Part shown: piece after piece, positions 44,605 through 54,374 of the stretch
Position numbering within the stretch: position 1 is the stretch's first letter
Layout of the letters: every line of letters begins with the position of its first letter
From: Ctenosaura bakeri
Lineage: Eukaryota > Chordata > Lepidosauria > Squamata > Iguanidae
Reading direction: 5' to 3'
Assembly: GCA_948474755.1 (NCBI GenBank)
Contig: CAOLHI010001654.1
Location: 186,001-250,000, forward strand
Length of the DNA stretch: 64,000 bases
Notes under the pieces: model-generated
What the model was told of the DNA's origin: nothing
What the model saw: only the letters and a program-made list of their open reading frames with translations
Databases searched by the model: none
Made by a program: the position numbers and the translations under genes

Positions 44605-44704
44605 CTACAGTTACAGGTAAGCAACTTGTTCTTCTTCTTCGTGGTCTCTGTGCCTCACACACTAGGAGACTTTGTAGCTTACCAGTTGGACGGCGGGTCA
44701 GGTC

Positions 44705-45720
44705 CTAGAGTATGGAGGCCAGCACCGCTCGTCCAAAACGGGCATCCCTGCAGGAGCGGCAGTCCAATCTGTAGTGGCGCACAAAGGTCGATGGTTGGGA
44801 GCAGGTGGCCACACGGTACAGTTCTTGCAGATCCACTCCTCGCAGGAAAGCTGCTGAGGATACTACAGCTCTGGTGGAATGAGCCCGAAACAAGGCTGGT
44901 GGAGGTTGCTTGGCAAGTTCGTAAGCCAAAAGGATGGTTTGAGCCACCCATTTGGAAAACCTCTGGGTGGACACCTTGTGACCTCTATGACGATGGCCGT
45001 AGCACACAAAAATGTGTGGGGTCTGACGAAAAGACACAGTCCGGTTCATATAGAATGCCAGGGCCCAACGAACATCAAGGGAGTGAAGGGATCTCTCCAA
45101 AGGTGTAGTCGGGTCTGGATAGAAAGTGGGTAGGATGATGTCTTGGCTAAGGTGGAATTGGGAGACCACCTTTGGCAGGAAAGAAATGTCAGGGCGAAGG
45201 ACTACCTTGTCCCTGTGGAAGACGAGGAAGGGCTCATCAGACCGCAGCGCTGTCAGCTCACTTGCCTGCCTGGTGGAGGTGACAGCTACTAGGAAAGCAG
45301 TTTTGATGGTCAAGAGCCTGTCTTCTGTGGTGGCCATAAGCTCGAAGGGCGGTCGCGTGAGCTGCGACAGTACCAAGGATAGCGACCAGGGCAGTAGTGG
45401 CAGTGATACCGGTGGGTAGAGATGTTGCAAGCCCTTCATGAACTGCTTCATGGTAGCGTCCCGGAAGAGAGCTGCCGATGGAGAGCCCCGAGGTTGATAG
45501 GCCATGATCGCGGCAAGGCAGACCTTGAGAGATGGAAAGGTAAGTCCCTGTTGTTGAAGATGAAGGAGGAAATGAAGTACAGTAGATAGGGCGACCGGCG
45601 ATACTGGCTCACCGCACGCCTCGGCAAAGGCAAGGAATTTCTGCCACTTGTAGTGATAGTTCCAGCATGTCGACTCCTTCCTTGATGCAGTCAGGACACC
45701 TTGGATGGTCGGATCATCTA
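44705..45720 (-). pseudogene. DIRS copy 2 tyrosine recombinase (catalytic residues present)
   Basis: The open part (45505-44705) covers TAFLVAVTSTRQASELTALR (first Arg), HRHRGHKVSTQRFSKWVAQT, the RAHSTRAVVSSAAF box (HxxR) and FVRHYRLD (Tyr nucleophile). The R...HxxR...Y set of this recombinase family is therefore complete. The N-terminal domain upstream of 45505 is broken by stops or frameshifts, so the gene as it stands is not intact. Confidence 0.85.
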
Positions 45721-45944
45721 GGGCATTATCCGCCAGGCATGGAGGGCCAGGAGTGGCAGGTCCAGACGGAGAACAAGACTGTCAGAGTGTGACAGGAGAT
45801 CCGGTGCTGTCGGGAGCCTGAGGAGTTGACCTCGAGCGGCCTCGAACAGGGGGCCAAACCAGTGCTGCCTCGGCCAGTACGGGGGTACGAGGATGACATC
45901 GGCTCGGTCCACGAGGATCTTGGCCACTACTCGACCCACGAGAG

Positions 45945-46680
45945 ATATGGGTAGATGGAGACGCCTTTCGTCCGCAGGTATGATACCACTGGGGCCATGC
46001 ACTTGGTAAAGACCCTGGGAGCGGTGGACAGTCCGAAAGGCAGTACCCTGTATTGGTAATAGGTGCCATTGACCACAAACCGAAGGTACCGTCTGTGCTG
46101 TGGGCGAATGGCGATGTGAAAGTAAGCATCCCGAAGATCGATGGAGGCGAACCAGTCCCCTCATCTAAAGAAGGGCAAGATCGAAGACAAGGTGACCATC
46201 TTGAACCTTTTGGGGCGGATGTATTCGTTGACCCCTCTGAGGTCCAAGATAGATCGCAGGGTACTGTCCGATTTCGGTGCCGTGAAGTACCGGGAGAAGA
46301 AACCAGTGGTAGTGGCCAAGGACGGGAGTTCTTCGATTGCCTCCTTGTGCAAGAGGGACTGGATCTCTTCCAGCACAGCCGAGCTGGCCGAGGTGGAATA
46401 GTAGATGCCTCGCGGTGGAATACTTGCAAATTCTATGGCATAGCCAAGACGGATGATGGAAAGGACCCAAGATGTGGCGCCATTCGGCGAGATGTCTGGC
46501 CAGGCTGGGATGATCTTCTAGGGCTGCTGGCAGGTGGAAGAGTGGCTGTGGAGGCATCCTGCAAAACGTGTCAAAACCAGGACTTCGTCTCGGATGAAGA
46601 CTTCTTCGAAGAAGAAGGCTGACGTCTCCGAAGAGGTCTCCGTGCTGAAGACGAGGTCGATGGGCGCGACGGGGCATACC
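45945..46680 (-). pseudogene. DIRS copy 2 reverse-transcriptase remnant
   Basis: LLEEIQSLLHKEAIEELPSL, FFSRYFTAPKSD and YIRPKRFKMVTLSSILPFF (46376-46161) are followed by a stop. Further RT sequence continues in other frames to about 45950, where the internal deletion removes the YLDD block and RNase H. Confidence 0.8.
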
Positions 46681-46693
46681 AAGGCAAATGCGG

Positions 46694-49060
46694 CTAGTAA
46701 GTGGAGGATGACGACCTGCGCAATGAAGGCCGCAAGCCGAAGCTGCGGCGAGACTGTGGAGGCTGGTGGATAGCCATCTTCTTGGCGGTCAAGCGGGCCT
46801 TGACGATGTGATCCATCGCCTCATCAGTCGCCGCATTGAATAGCCCCTGGCCGTCGAAAAGGAGATCTTTAATTCTCTTTCTGCTGCCTCCTGCAGACCT
46901 GATGAGTGTAGCCAAGCGTAGCAGCGTAATGCTACAGAGCCTACCATCACCCACGCGGCCACCTCGACCAAGTGCCTGGAGGAGATGATCTGTTGGCTGG
47001 TGAGTGCTACCACCGTTGAAAAACTGGCTAGCACTCGCCTGGTTCTCCTCTGGGAAGTTGGACAGAAGAGGGTGGAATCTATCCAAGAGGCTCCTCAGGT
47101 AAGCTGCGAGGCAGGCTTGGGTGTTGGACACCCTGGCTATCAGCGATGAGGCCGAGTAAAACCTTCTGCCGAAGGTGTCCAACCTCCGACCTTCACGGTC
47201 CGGCAGGGTGGTGTGCAGTCTCCTTCCTCCCTTAGTCTGGGCAGATTCGACCAGTATAGAGTTCGGTACCAGATGTGTGAACAAGAACTCGGCCTCCTCT
47301 TTCTGTGTCCGGAATACATGTTCCAGCCTGTGTGGAATCGGCTGAGCGGATGCCGGCTGGGCCCATGGATGTTTCAGGGCCTCCATTAGGGCCGGCAGGA
47401 ATGGTAACGGTGCCGTCGATGGTGGACGGGTATCTACATAATGGAAGACTGGATCCTGCATGGCCAGAACCGGCTCTGCGACCTTCAATCCCAACGCAGC
47501 CAACATTCCAAGGAGGATGTCCAAGAACTGTTTCACATCCTCTGGGGCCGAATTTGGTGCGGGATCTCCGAAGACCAGGGGAGGAGATTCATGTGATCCT
47601 GGTGTTGACTCATCGGAGTCGGACTCATAGGTCTGGGAGGAGGCAGATGGAGATTTCCTCGGAGATCTCTCTCTCGACGGCTGACGGGATGGTACCGTCA
47701 AAGTCACCGCAGGAACGGTAGCAATGGTTGACCTCGTTGACGGAATAGCCGAGGCAGCCGTTAACTGAGGTTGACGAGCTGTCATGACTGCAGGCCGCGG
47801 GCACTGGATTGCCTGGGTGACAATAACGGCAGCAGTTGAAGGCTGCGCCTGAACAGGCTCCGCAGATGGGCGGGAGACTGTAGATGTTACCCTCGGTGGT
47901 GGAGAGACGGGACGGTAGTGAGGTGAGCACTCATGAGACCGACGATGACGTGGCGATTTGGAGTATGAGCGCGAAGATGACCACCGGTATCGTGGGTGGT
48001 GAGTTCCATGCGATGGAGGGTGGGAGCGACGATATGGCGATCACTGTCTCACATCGTGGTGGTACCGGTCCCTATATGCCGGGGAATAGGAACGGTAAGA
48101 TCCAGGGTACTCCCTCCACGTGTGCTCTCGACCGTATCTCACAATATGAGACGCGGAGGAATACGGCGAGTCGAAATGGGGTTGAGACCACTCCCGTTCA
48201 GGATAGGTCTCCCAGCGACACGGGGACCGTTGTCTGACCCTTGGTTCCAGAGAGTGGGATGCACTTCTACCCGAGGACCCCTGACAACAAGGCAAGGCCT
48301 GGGGTGCAACCGGAACATGCTCCGGGCAGTCCACCACTTTGGGGTGGCCAAGCGGAGACACCGCAGCAGTCAGCAGAGGCGGGCCTGAAGGCACCGCCAA
48401 GCCAGCAGTTTCTTCTCCATCAGAAACCTCCAGGATTTCCTGAGGTTCTGATTCCTCCTCTAGTTCCTCAGGAAGCTGGGTCGGAGTAGGAGTAGGGGGA
48501 GAAGGCCCCTTAGGTGGAGAGCCACACTTCTCCTTCCTCTTCTTCTTCCTCTCCTTCTCCTTGACGGACTCCGAAGGAGCGGGCCGCTTGCGCTGGGCGG
48601 CAGTGAGCGGCTTAGGTGATTTGGCTGCCTGCAAGCCCGCAGGAGCGTCCTTCGAAGTCGACATCGAAGAGATCTTGGTGATCCTCGTAGGGCTGATACT
48701 GGAGCCCGGAGCAACGGTACTGAGCCCGGTACCGTTGATGCCGTCGAGGTCGCTGCTGGCGATATCGACAGTACGGCCACAGGTCGATTCGATGTCGATG
48801 GCTTAGACATTGTTGGTGTAACTGACGATTGATCTTGTGCCTTGAGAGACTGCTCCCAGCAGTGGGATTTCAGGCGTGCCAGCCGGTTTCGAAGAGTCTG
48901 GGAGGTAAAGTCCTGACAAATTGGGCAGGTCTTGGTGTTATGGGTCTCTCCTAAGCAAAAAAGGCACTCGGTGTGTCCGTCGGTTAAAGCGACCTTCCGA
49001 CCACATGATTTACAAGGTTTGAAGAGAGAAGACACAGAAGTCAGCGGAAGAAGGGGGAAG
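46694..49060 (-). pseudogene. DIRS copy 2 gag region
   Basis: It starts with the finger CKSCGRKVALTDGHTECLFC and LGETHNTKTCPICQDF (about 48900-49020). The downstream frame (47785-46694) holds a Ser/Pro/Arg-rich region and the conserved block RRLHTTLPDREGRRLDTFGR. Segments are separated by frameshifts. By eye it is roughly three-quarters identical to copy 1. Confidence 0.75.
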
Positions 49061-49436
49061 GTTGATGAAGATGACGCTGATGAAGACGGGGGGGGGGAAG
49101 CAAGAAAAAAGAGGTTAGAAGTCCCAAAAACAGGTCCAAAAATCATCAAATCCAGTCCAATATCCAAGAAGCAAAGTCCAAAATCCGAAAACCAAGTCAA
49201 GCCAGAAAAAACACATGTGAAGAAAGTCCAATAGCGCTACTAAAACTCCAAACCTCCGTATGCAACAGTGGACAAGAAAGATCTGAGGAGAAACCGTTGC
49301 TCGGTGGGCTGAGCATGCTCAGTGCAGATAGGGGGGAGGGGTTCCCGCCAAGCTACTAAGCTCTAGAACTTTCCGAACGGTACCGCGCATGCGCGAAAAC
49401 TCCTAGTGTGTGAGGCACAGAGACCACAAAGAAGAA

Positions 49437-51261
49437 CTTGGGATAGAAGTTTTTTTAGGGATGGGGCTTGGGATGCCATTATGTGATTGGAAAAACGTAT
49501 GGCACTTTGCATCCCAGATCATATTTTTACATCAAAGATACAGCAGGCACCATTTTGAAATGTCCCCCCAATCTGAGCAAAAGAGTACATAAGGCTTCAA
49601 AGATGCCTTGACACACATTAAAAAAAAAACATTGTGTAGAATTAAAAATTACTGTTTTAAACAATTCTGCAACATGACCAAGAATAAATTTCAGAGATAA
49701 CTGAAGAAATAGAACTAAGTTGATTCACCCTTAAAATAAAAATTGTAGTCCTAATGATAACTGTTCAGGATGTTTTTTTTATGGTTTGATCCTTGAATCT
49801 GCAGTATTATTTTTGCCTCCTATATCAGACACCAGGGTACCTATCCAGCCCATTGACTTCCTTCCCTACTACAATATGCTCATCTCTTGTTCTCAAAAAT
49901 AAGAACTCCACCTTATTAATGCTGAAAAAGAAGCCTTAAAAGCAGTAAAAAGCTCTCATTTCTGATTAAAAGCTGAACGCATGGATAGCATGTGTGCGCT
50001 ATCGTAGCGCACACGAGTCAGGAGATAGCTATGTCTCTTTGGTCACACTCACTGCTTGCATGAGATTCCCGGGAGGCTCAGCCCTCTGACTGAAAAAGAA
50101 TCTTTGCCCTTATCCTTTATGTGTAACAATGGTTATGAAATCTGTCGTGTGAATCTACAAATGCAGATCCACTGGGTGAACTTGGTCACCAGCACAGCTG
50201 GCAGACACTTGTAGAGCAAAGAAGGATTTGACCTGGGATCTTGACTTTTCCTTTTCCCACGGAGTAACATAAATGAACTGAGATTTCAGATAAAGTAAAT
50301 GCAAGAGCTTTTGTAATAAGGATGGAAATGATATTTGAAAATATTTATAACATATTTACAACATCGGCCATTTCTACACTAGACTCTCGAAACTACAAAG
50401 CCCAGGATTCCATAGGATGTTGCAAGTGGAATAATAGCACTATAACAGTCTAGTATGGAAATAGCCATGGTTGAAAAATATGTTTTTTGACTGTCAAGAA
50501 ATCCTGATGGGAAGAATCCTGGACCAATGAAAATATTCAGAATTTGGGACTTAATTTTGTACCTAATTTGCATCTGACTGTTTTGGACAGAAAACAGCAT
50601 TTTCTGCACAGGAGCCTGCATTTTCTACATGGAAAATAATATTTAAACAGAGAAATATTAATTTCTGCACAGAAACTGTTGCTTTATGCTCAGCAAAAGA
50701 ATGTAATTGGGGATCTGTTCTGTGTAAAATTTACACATGGTTGATTTGCATAGAAAACAGCATTTTCTGCATGGAATATAGAAATACTAATTCCTGTGGC
50801 ATTGAGAGCAAAATAACGGGCCTTGGGGGCTGCACTTTGCCCATCTCTGTGTTAAACCTATGGGACAGCACCTGATTAGCATAATTCTTTGTAACTGTAT
50901 ACTTTGTACCATATAACCAGAAGTGGACACCTTTTGAGGGGACAAAAGCCGTTTTCCAACAATTAGTCCTAGACTAAAGCAATGTCACTTTCAGTTTCAG
51001 AATTTACTCCCTATTTTTTGGGTTTAGAGAGGTCATGAAGGGTAGTGCAAGAGTAGGGGAAGTCAAACTGCGAAGTTCTGGAGTTGATTTAACTATGTTT
51101 TTAATGTTTTTCAGCTATTTTAGGGAGTGATTTTTAAATGGGGGGGGGCAGGTCTGGGACTTTAAAGTTGTCCAGGAGAGCTTTGTGCTTTTCTCATTCC
51201 TCATAGAGCATTTTCCCTTTCACTTGGAAAGAAAGTAAAGTCATTGTAATTCAAAACTTAC
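49437..51261 (-). other. PLA2G7: PLA2G7 intron 10, 3' part
   Basis: No exons are recognised. It contains one MITE at 50366-50466 and otherwise AT-rich unique-looking sequence, including several near-repeats of a 'cattttctgca(c/t)' phrase at 50590-50785. Confidence 0.5.
50366..50466. mobile_element. MITE, GGCC-TTTCC family, internally deleted copy
   Basis: It begins GGCCATTTCTACACTAGAC and ends GTCTAGTATGGAAATAGCC. It keeps the 'caggattccataggatgttg' right half and lacks most of the left half. Confidence 0.7.
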
Positions 51262-51432
51262 CTGATTGTGATCATTTTTCTTTCTCTGTCTGTGCAGCTT
51301 AATTTCTTCATTTCTAGAATGTTTGAAGCCCACTGGAATTTTTCTGAATTAATAAACAGCAGTGGCTGGTGAATTCTTGGATAAACTTCTTGAGATAGGG
51401 GCAACATCCATGCATCAAGGGCAATGCCACAC
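51262..51432 (-). CDS. PLA2G7: PLA2G7 exon 10 (contains the catalytic Asp)
   Basis: The acceptor is 'ttttttctgacaag' and the donor GTAAGT begins at 51261. The 171-nt exon completes a Lys codon from exon 9, then encodes CGIALDAWMLPLSQEVYPRI, QPLLFINSEKFQWASNILEM and DRERKMITI. Human reads CGIALDAWMFPLGDEVYSRI; the Asp of ALDAW is catalytic Asp296. It ends in phase 2, matching exon 11. Confidence 0.96.
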
Positions 51433-52959
51433 CTTGTCAGAAAAAAAAAAGGGTTGTGTTGCTGGGAACATGCCAATACAATTTTCATCAATCCTAAATT
51501 GCATATTTTCGATAAGTCTGTTTTAGAAGTTGCAAAAATCAAATATACGAACTTGCATTCATATATTTAGTATCTTAACATAAGAGAAATGGTAGCAGAA
51601 AAAACTATTTGATATAGTCATGTTGCAGTTCACTAAAAATTATTAAATATGGGCTTCCCCCACTTACTGGACAGGTTAGGGACTGGAGTACTTTCAGAAA
51701 ATAGAATTGGATGGAAAGTAGAAAGTAGAAGCTATGTACTGTACTGTAGGGAGCATGATGGACTTACGGAAGCTCATTTGCGACTGACTGCACATGCATT
51801 GCTAGCAAAGTCTCTCAGCCTCAACCTAGCATGTTTTCCTCCTCTTAACTTGCTTTGAAAGCAGCATGTGCATGCAAACAGTTCCAGGAGAGCCTCCACA
51901 GGCAAGAACTGATGAAAGAGTGGAACCTCTGTCAAATTAATGGAACTTGTCTTAATTTGGAAGCATCAAAAGAGCAAGTTTCAGATAATGGGGCATCAAA
52001 AGGTGGGGATTTCCTGTAAAGGCTGCGTTGTTGCATTGATCAGGGATTCTGCAGGTACATTCTGCATTCAAGAGGGGATTGAATTAGATGAGCTCCAAAG
52101 ATGGAGTTGAGTCTATCCATGGAAACAAAGGAGGAAAGGGATGATCAGGGGTGGACTTTAACCTTCATTATTTCTGTTGCATAATCATACTTGATTAATC
52201 ATTTTTGAACTGGGGAGACAACTCTACAGGGCTTTCTCTTGCTGACCACAAATGTCATTTCCAGCCAGGAATCACAGAGCTTGTCTTAAAAAGTATTATA
52301 ATTTAATGCTGTGTGAGGAACTGATAGAGCCTTTTAATGCCTGTTCTGAGTTTGAATAATGTGCTGGACACACGTACAGGTACTTCCTTAAGAAGGCAAA
52401 TATTTGTGAATGTGTTTGATTTCAAAGCCCCTTTTTAAATAAACCCAGCATTTGGTTTGGACAAAAATTAGGAGAAACAAATTAGGAGCATGTTTTTCCA
52501 TGTAAGCCAAGAAATCTCACGTCTATTACATGTGATTTCCCTGATCTTGTGAGAAGCAGCTTTCATGGAACTAATAAGAGGGCTTACAAATAAGATTTAT
52601 TTAGTACCTTTACCCAGGAGCAAGAATAACAGAGGAGGAAGTATAACAGTCCTGACTTCATTTTGAGCAGACATTTGGGGATGAAGGAGCCTCTGAGTTA
52701 AACCCCCAAAGCAATAAGTTCTTGTTTAGTTAGTCACCATCTCTGAACAAGGCCATAGACCCCCAGGAAAGAGCCATTTGTTCTCTCAGAACTGCACTCT
52801 TAGTGCCAAACTGCACCCTTCAGTCAGATTTGCAAACATAATGACACTGGAATATTCTATTTCTGCATACATTTCCTACTGAGGTTGCAAAAGTCATCAG
52901 TAGTTCCTGTAATATTATTAATATACAGTTATTTGAAGACTTGCAAAAAGCTCAATCAG
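51433..52959 (-). other. PLA2G7: PLA2G7 intron 9, 3' part
   Basis: No exon or confident repeat is seen. It includes a weak ORF at 51649-51858 without family resemblance. Confidence 0.5.
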
Positions 52960-53976
52960 AAACAATCCCATGGAAGAAGAAAAATGGGAAACTTCTGAAA
53001 AAACCAATGTGGTTGCACAGCAAACTCAAGGAGGAAGTGGGGCTGTGTCGCCCAAGCTTGCAGGAGTAGTATATGGAAAGCTACACATCACAATGAGCTG
53101 AGACTAGCTAGGCAGGCAAGAAGCAACAAAAGGGAGGTTTTCAGATACATTTGAAGCAAAAGAATGACCAAGGAAACAGTGGGGCAGCTGCTTAATAAGG
53201 ACTGTAAAATACTAATGAATCACATAATGAAAAGTCTTATTTCACATTAGTTCTCTCCCAAAAAGAGAACTGTGTGCTTCCATACACGGGTTTAGTAGAT
53301 GGTGGGAAGGCTATAGATGTCATTTATCTGAATTTTAGCCTAGCATTTAATAAAGTCCTGCATGATATTTTGATTAGCAAACTGATTAAATCTGGAACAG
53401 ATGGAAACACTACCAGATGGATCCACAATTGGTTGGATAACCAAGTTCAAAGAATCATCGTCAATGGAGGCACTTTAGACTGTATGGAAGTGTTGAGTGG
53501 AGTGCCACAGGGTTCTCTCCTGGGACTGACACCTTTCAATATTTTTATCAATTGATTTTGATGATGGATTTGTGGATGATACAAACCTGGGAGTGGTAGC
53601 TAACACACTGGAAGATAGGAACAGAATTCAAAAGGACCTTGATAAACTCAAAAATTGGGCACCAACGAATAAAATGAAATTCAATAGAGATAAATGCAAA
53701 ATTCTACATTTAAGCTACGAAAACCAAATGCACATGTATAGGATACCTGCAGGTGATGCACAGCTCAGCAGTACTACATGAGAAAAGGACCTTGGAATTA
53801 TTGTTGATCTTAATTAGAACATGAGCCAGTCGTGGGACGCTGCAGCAAGGAAGGTAAATGCTATTTTCGTCTGGATTGATAGAAGCACAGTTTCCAAGTT
53901 GAGGGGAGTAACAGTCTAACTATATTCTGCACTAGTGAGGCCTCATCTGGATGCTTTCAGCTTCAATCTGGAGGGA
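52960..53976 (+). mobile_element. CR1 LINE fragment (ORF2 RT), antisense to PLA2G7
   Basis: Frames show KPMWLHSKLKEEVGLCR-like sequence (about 53008), VIYLNFSLAFNKVLHDILIS (about 53320), IIVNGGTLDCMEVLSGVPQG, FNIFIN and a VDDTNLGVVANTLEDRNRIQ remnant of the catalytic block. It ends at the LTR of the Ty3-like element (53977). Confidence 0.8.
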
Positions 53977-54289
53977 AGTGTTAGTGTCAGGAACAGATTC
54001 ACTCTTACACGGATCAACAAACTTAATAGAAGATTTATTGTAACATAGTAAGGGATGCTGTCTTCAGACGTTAAAGCTCGAGAATGGAACGTTTTCCCCC
54101 ACCTTACACTTTAACAGACAGTTTCTCCTAAGATAGTTGTAAAAGAACGAACGTCATCATGCCAAACGGTTCCTTTGAAATTCCAGCCAGAAGGAATGGT
54201 TGGCGCCTGGGAATAGCTAACAGCCTACTATCACTATTTCCTCAGTCTACTGCTATCCTAAAACAATAAAACATGGAGGACTCCCGACA
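53977..54289 (-). mobile_element. 3' LTR of the Ty3-like element
   Basis: On the minus strand the LTR starts TGTCGGGAGTCC (54289) and ends TCTGTTCCTGACA (53977). A polypurine tract AAAAAAGTGGGGCAGGA lies immediately upstream of its TG. An AATAAA (minus strand, 54037-54032) follows the putative R start. ATTCTCGAGCTTT (54085-54073) is the exact complement of the presumed primer-binding site at the other end. Confidence 0.85.
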
Positions 54290-54374
54290 TCCTGCCCCAC
54301 TTTTTTAAAAAAATATATACATAAAGATACACAAAATATAGAAAATATCACGGAACAGTAGAAAGACAAGAAAA

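Larger units (their letters stand above)
43860..44627. mobile_element. Short DIRS-derived non-autonomous element, split by a solo LTR
   Basis: Inverted termini of about 50 bp: the left reads GTTGCTTACCTGTAACTG then TGGTTCTTCGAG, and the right is its reverse complement (CTCGAAGAAC...CAGTTACAGGTAAGCAAC), interrupted by the LTR at 44126. Internal sequence 43888-44050 is almost identical to the 5' terminal region of DIRS copy 2 (reverse complement of 49290-49436), so this is a deletion derivative that kept only the ends. It abuts DIRS copy 2. Confidence 0.75.
44628..49436 (-). mobile_element. DIRS-type retrotransposon, copy 2, with both termini and an internal deletion
   Basis: The ends are inverted repeats of about 40 bp: the left starts GTTCTTCTTCTTCGTGGTCT and continues 'ctgtgcctcacacactagga'; the right ends 'tcctagtgtgtgaggcacag' then 'agaccacaaagaagaac'. 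The minus-strand order is gag finger, SR-containing gag, RT, recombinase. Compared with copy 1, about 1.06 kb carrying the end of RT and all of RNase H (equivalent to about 27365-28420) is missing at about 45945. It lies in PLA2G7 intron 10, in the gene's orientation. Confidence 0.87.
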
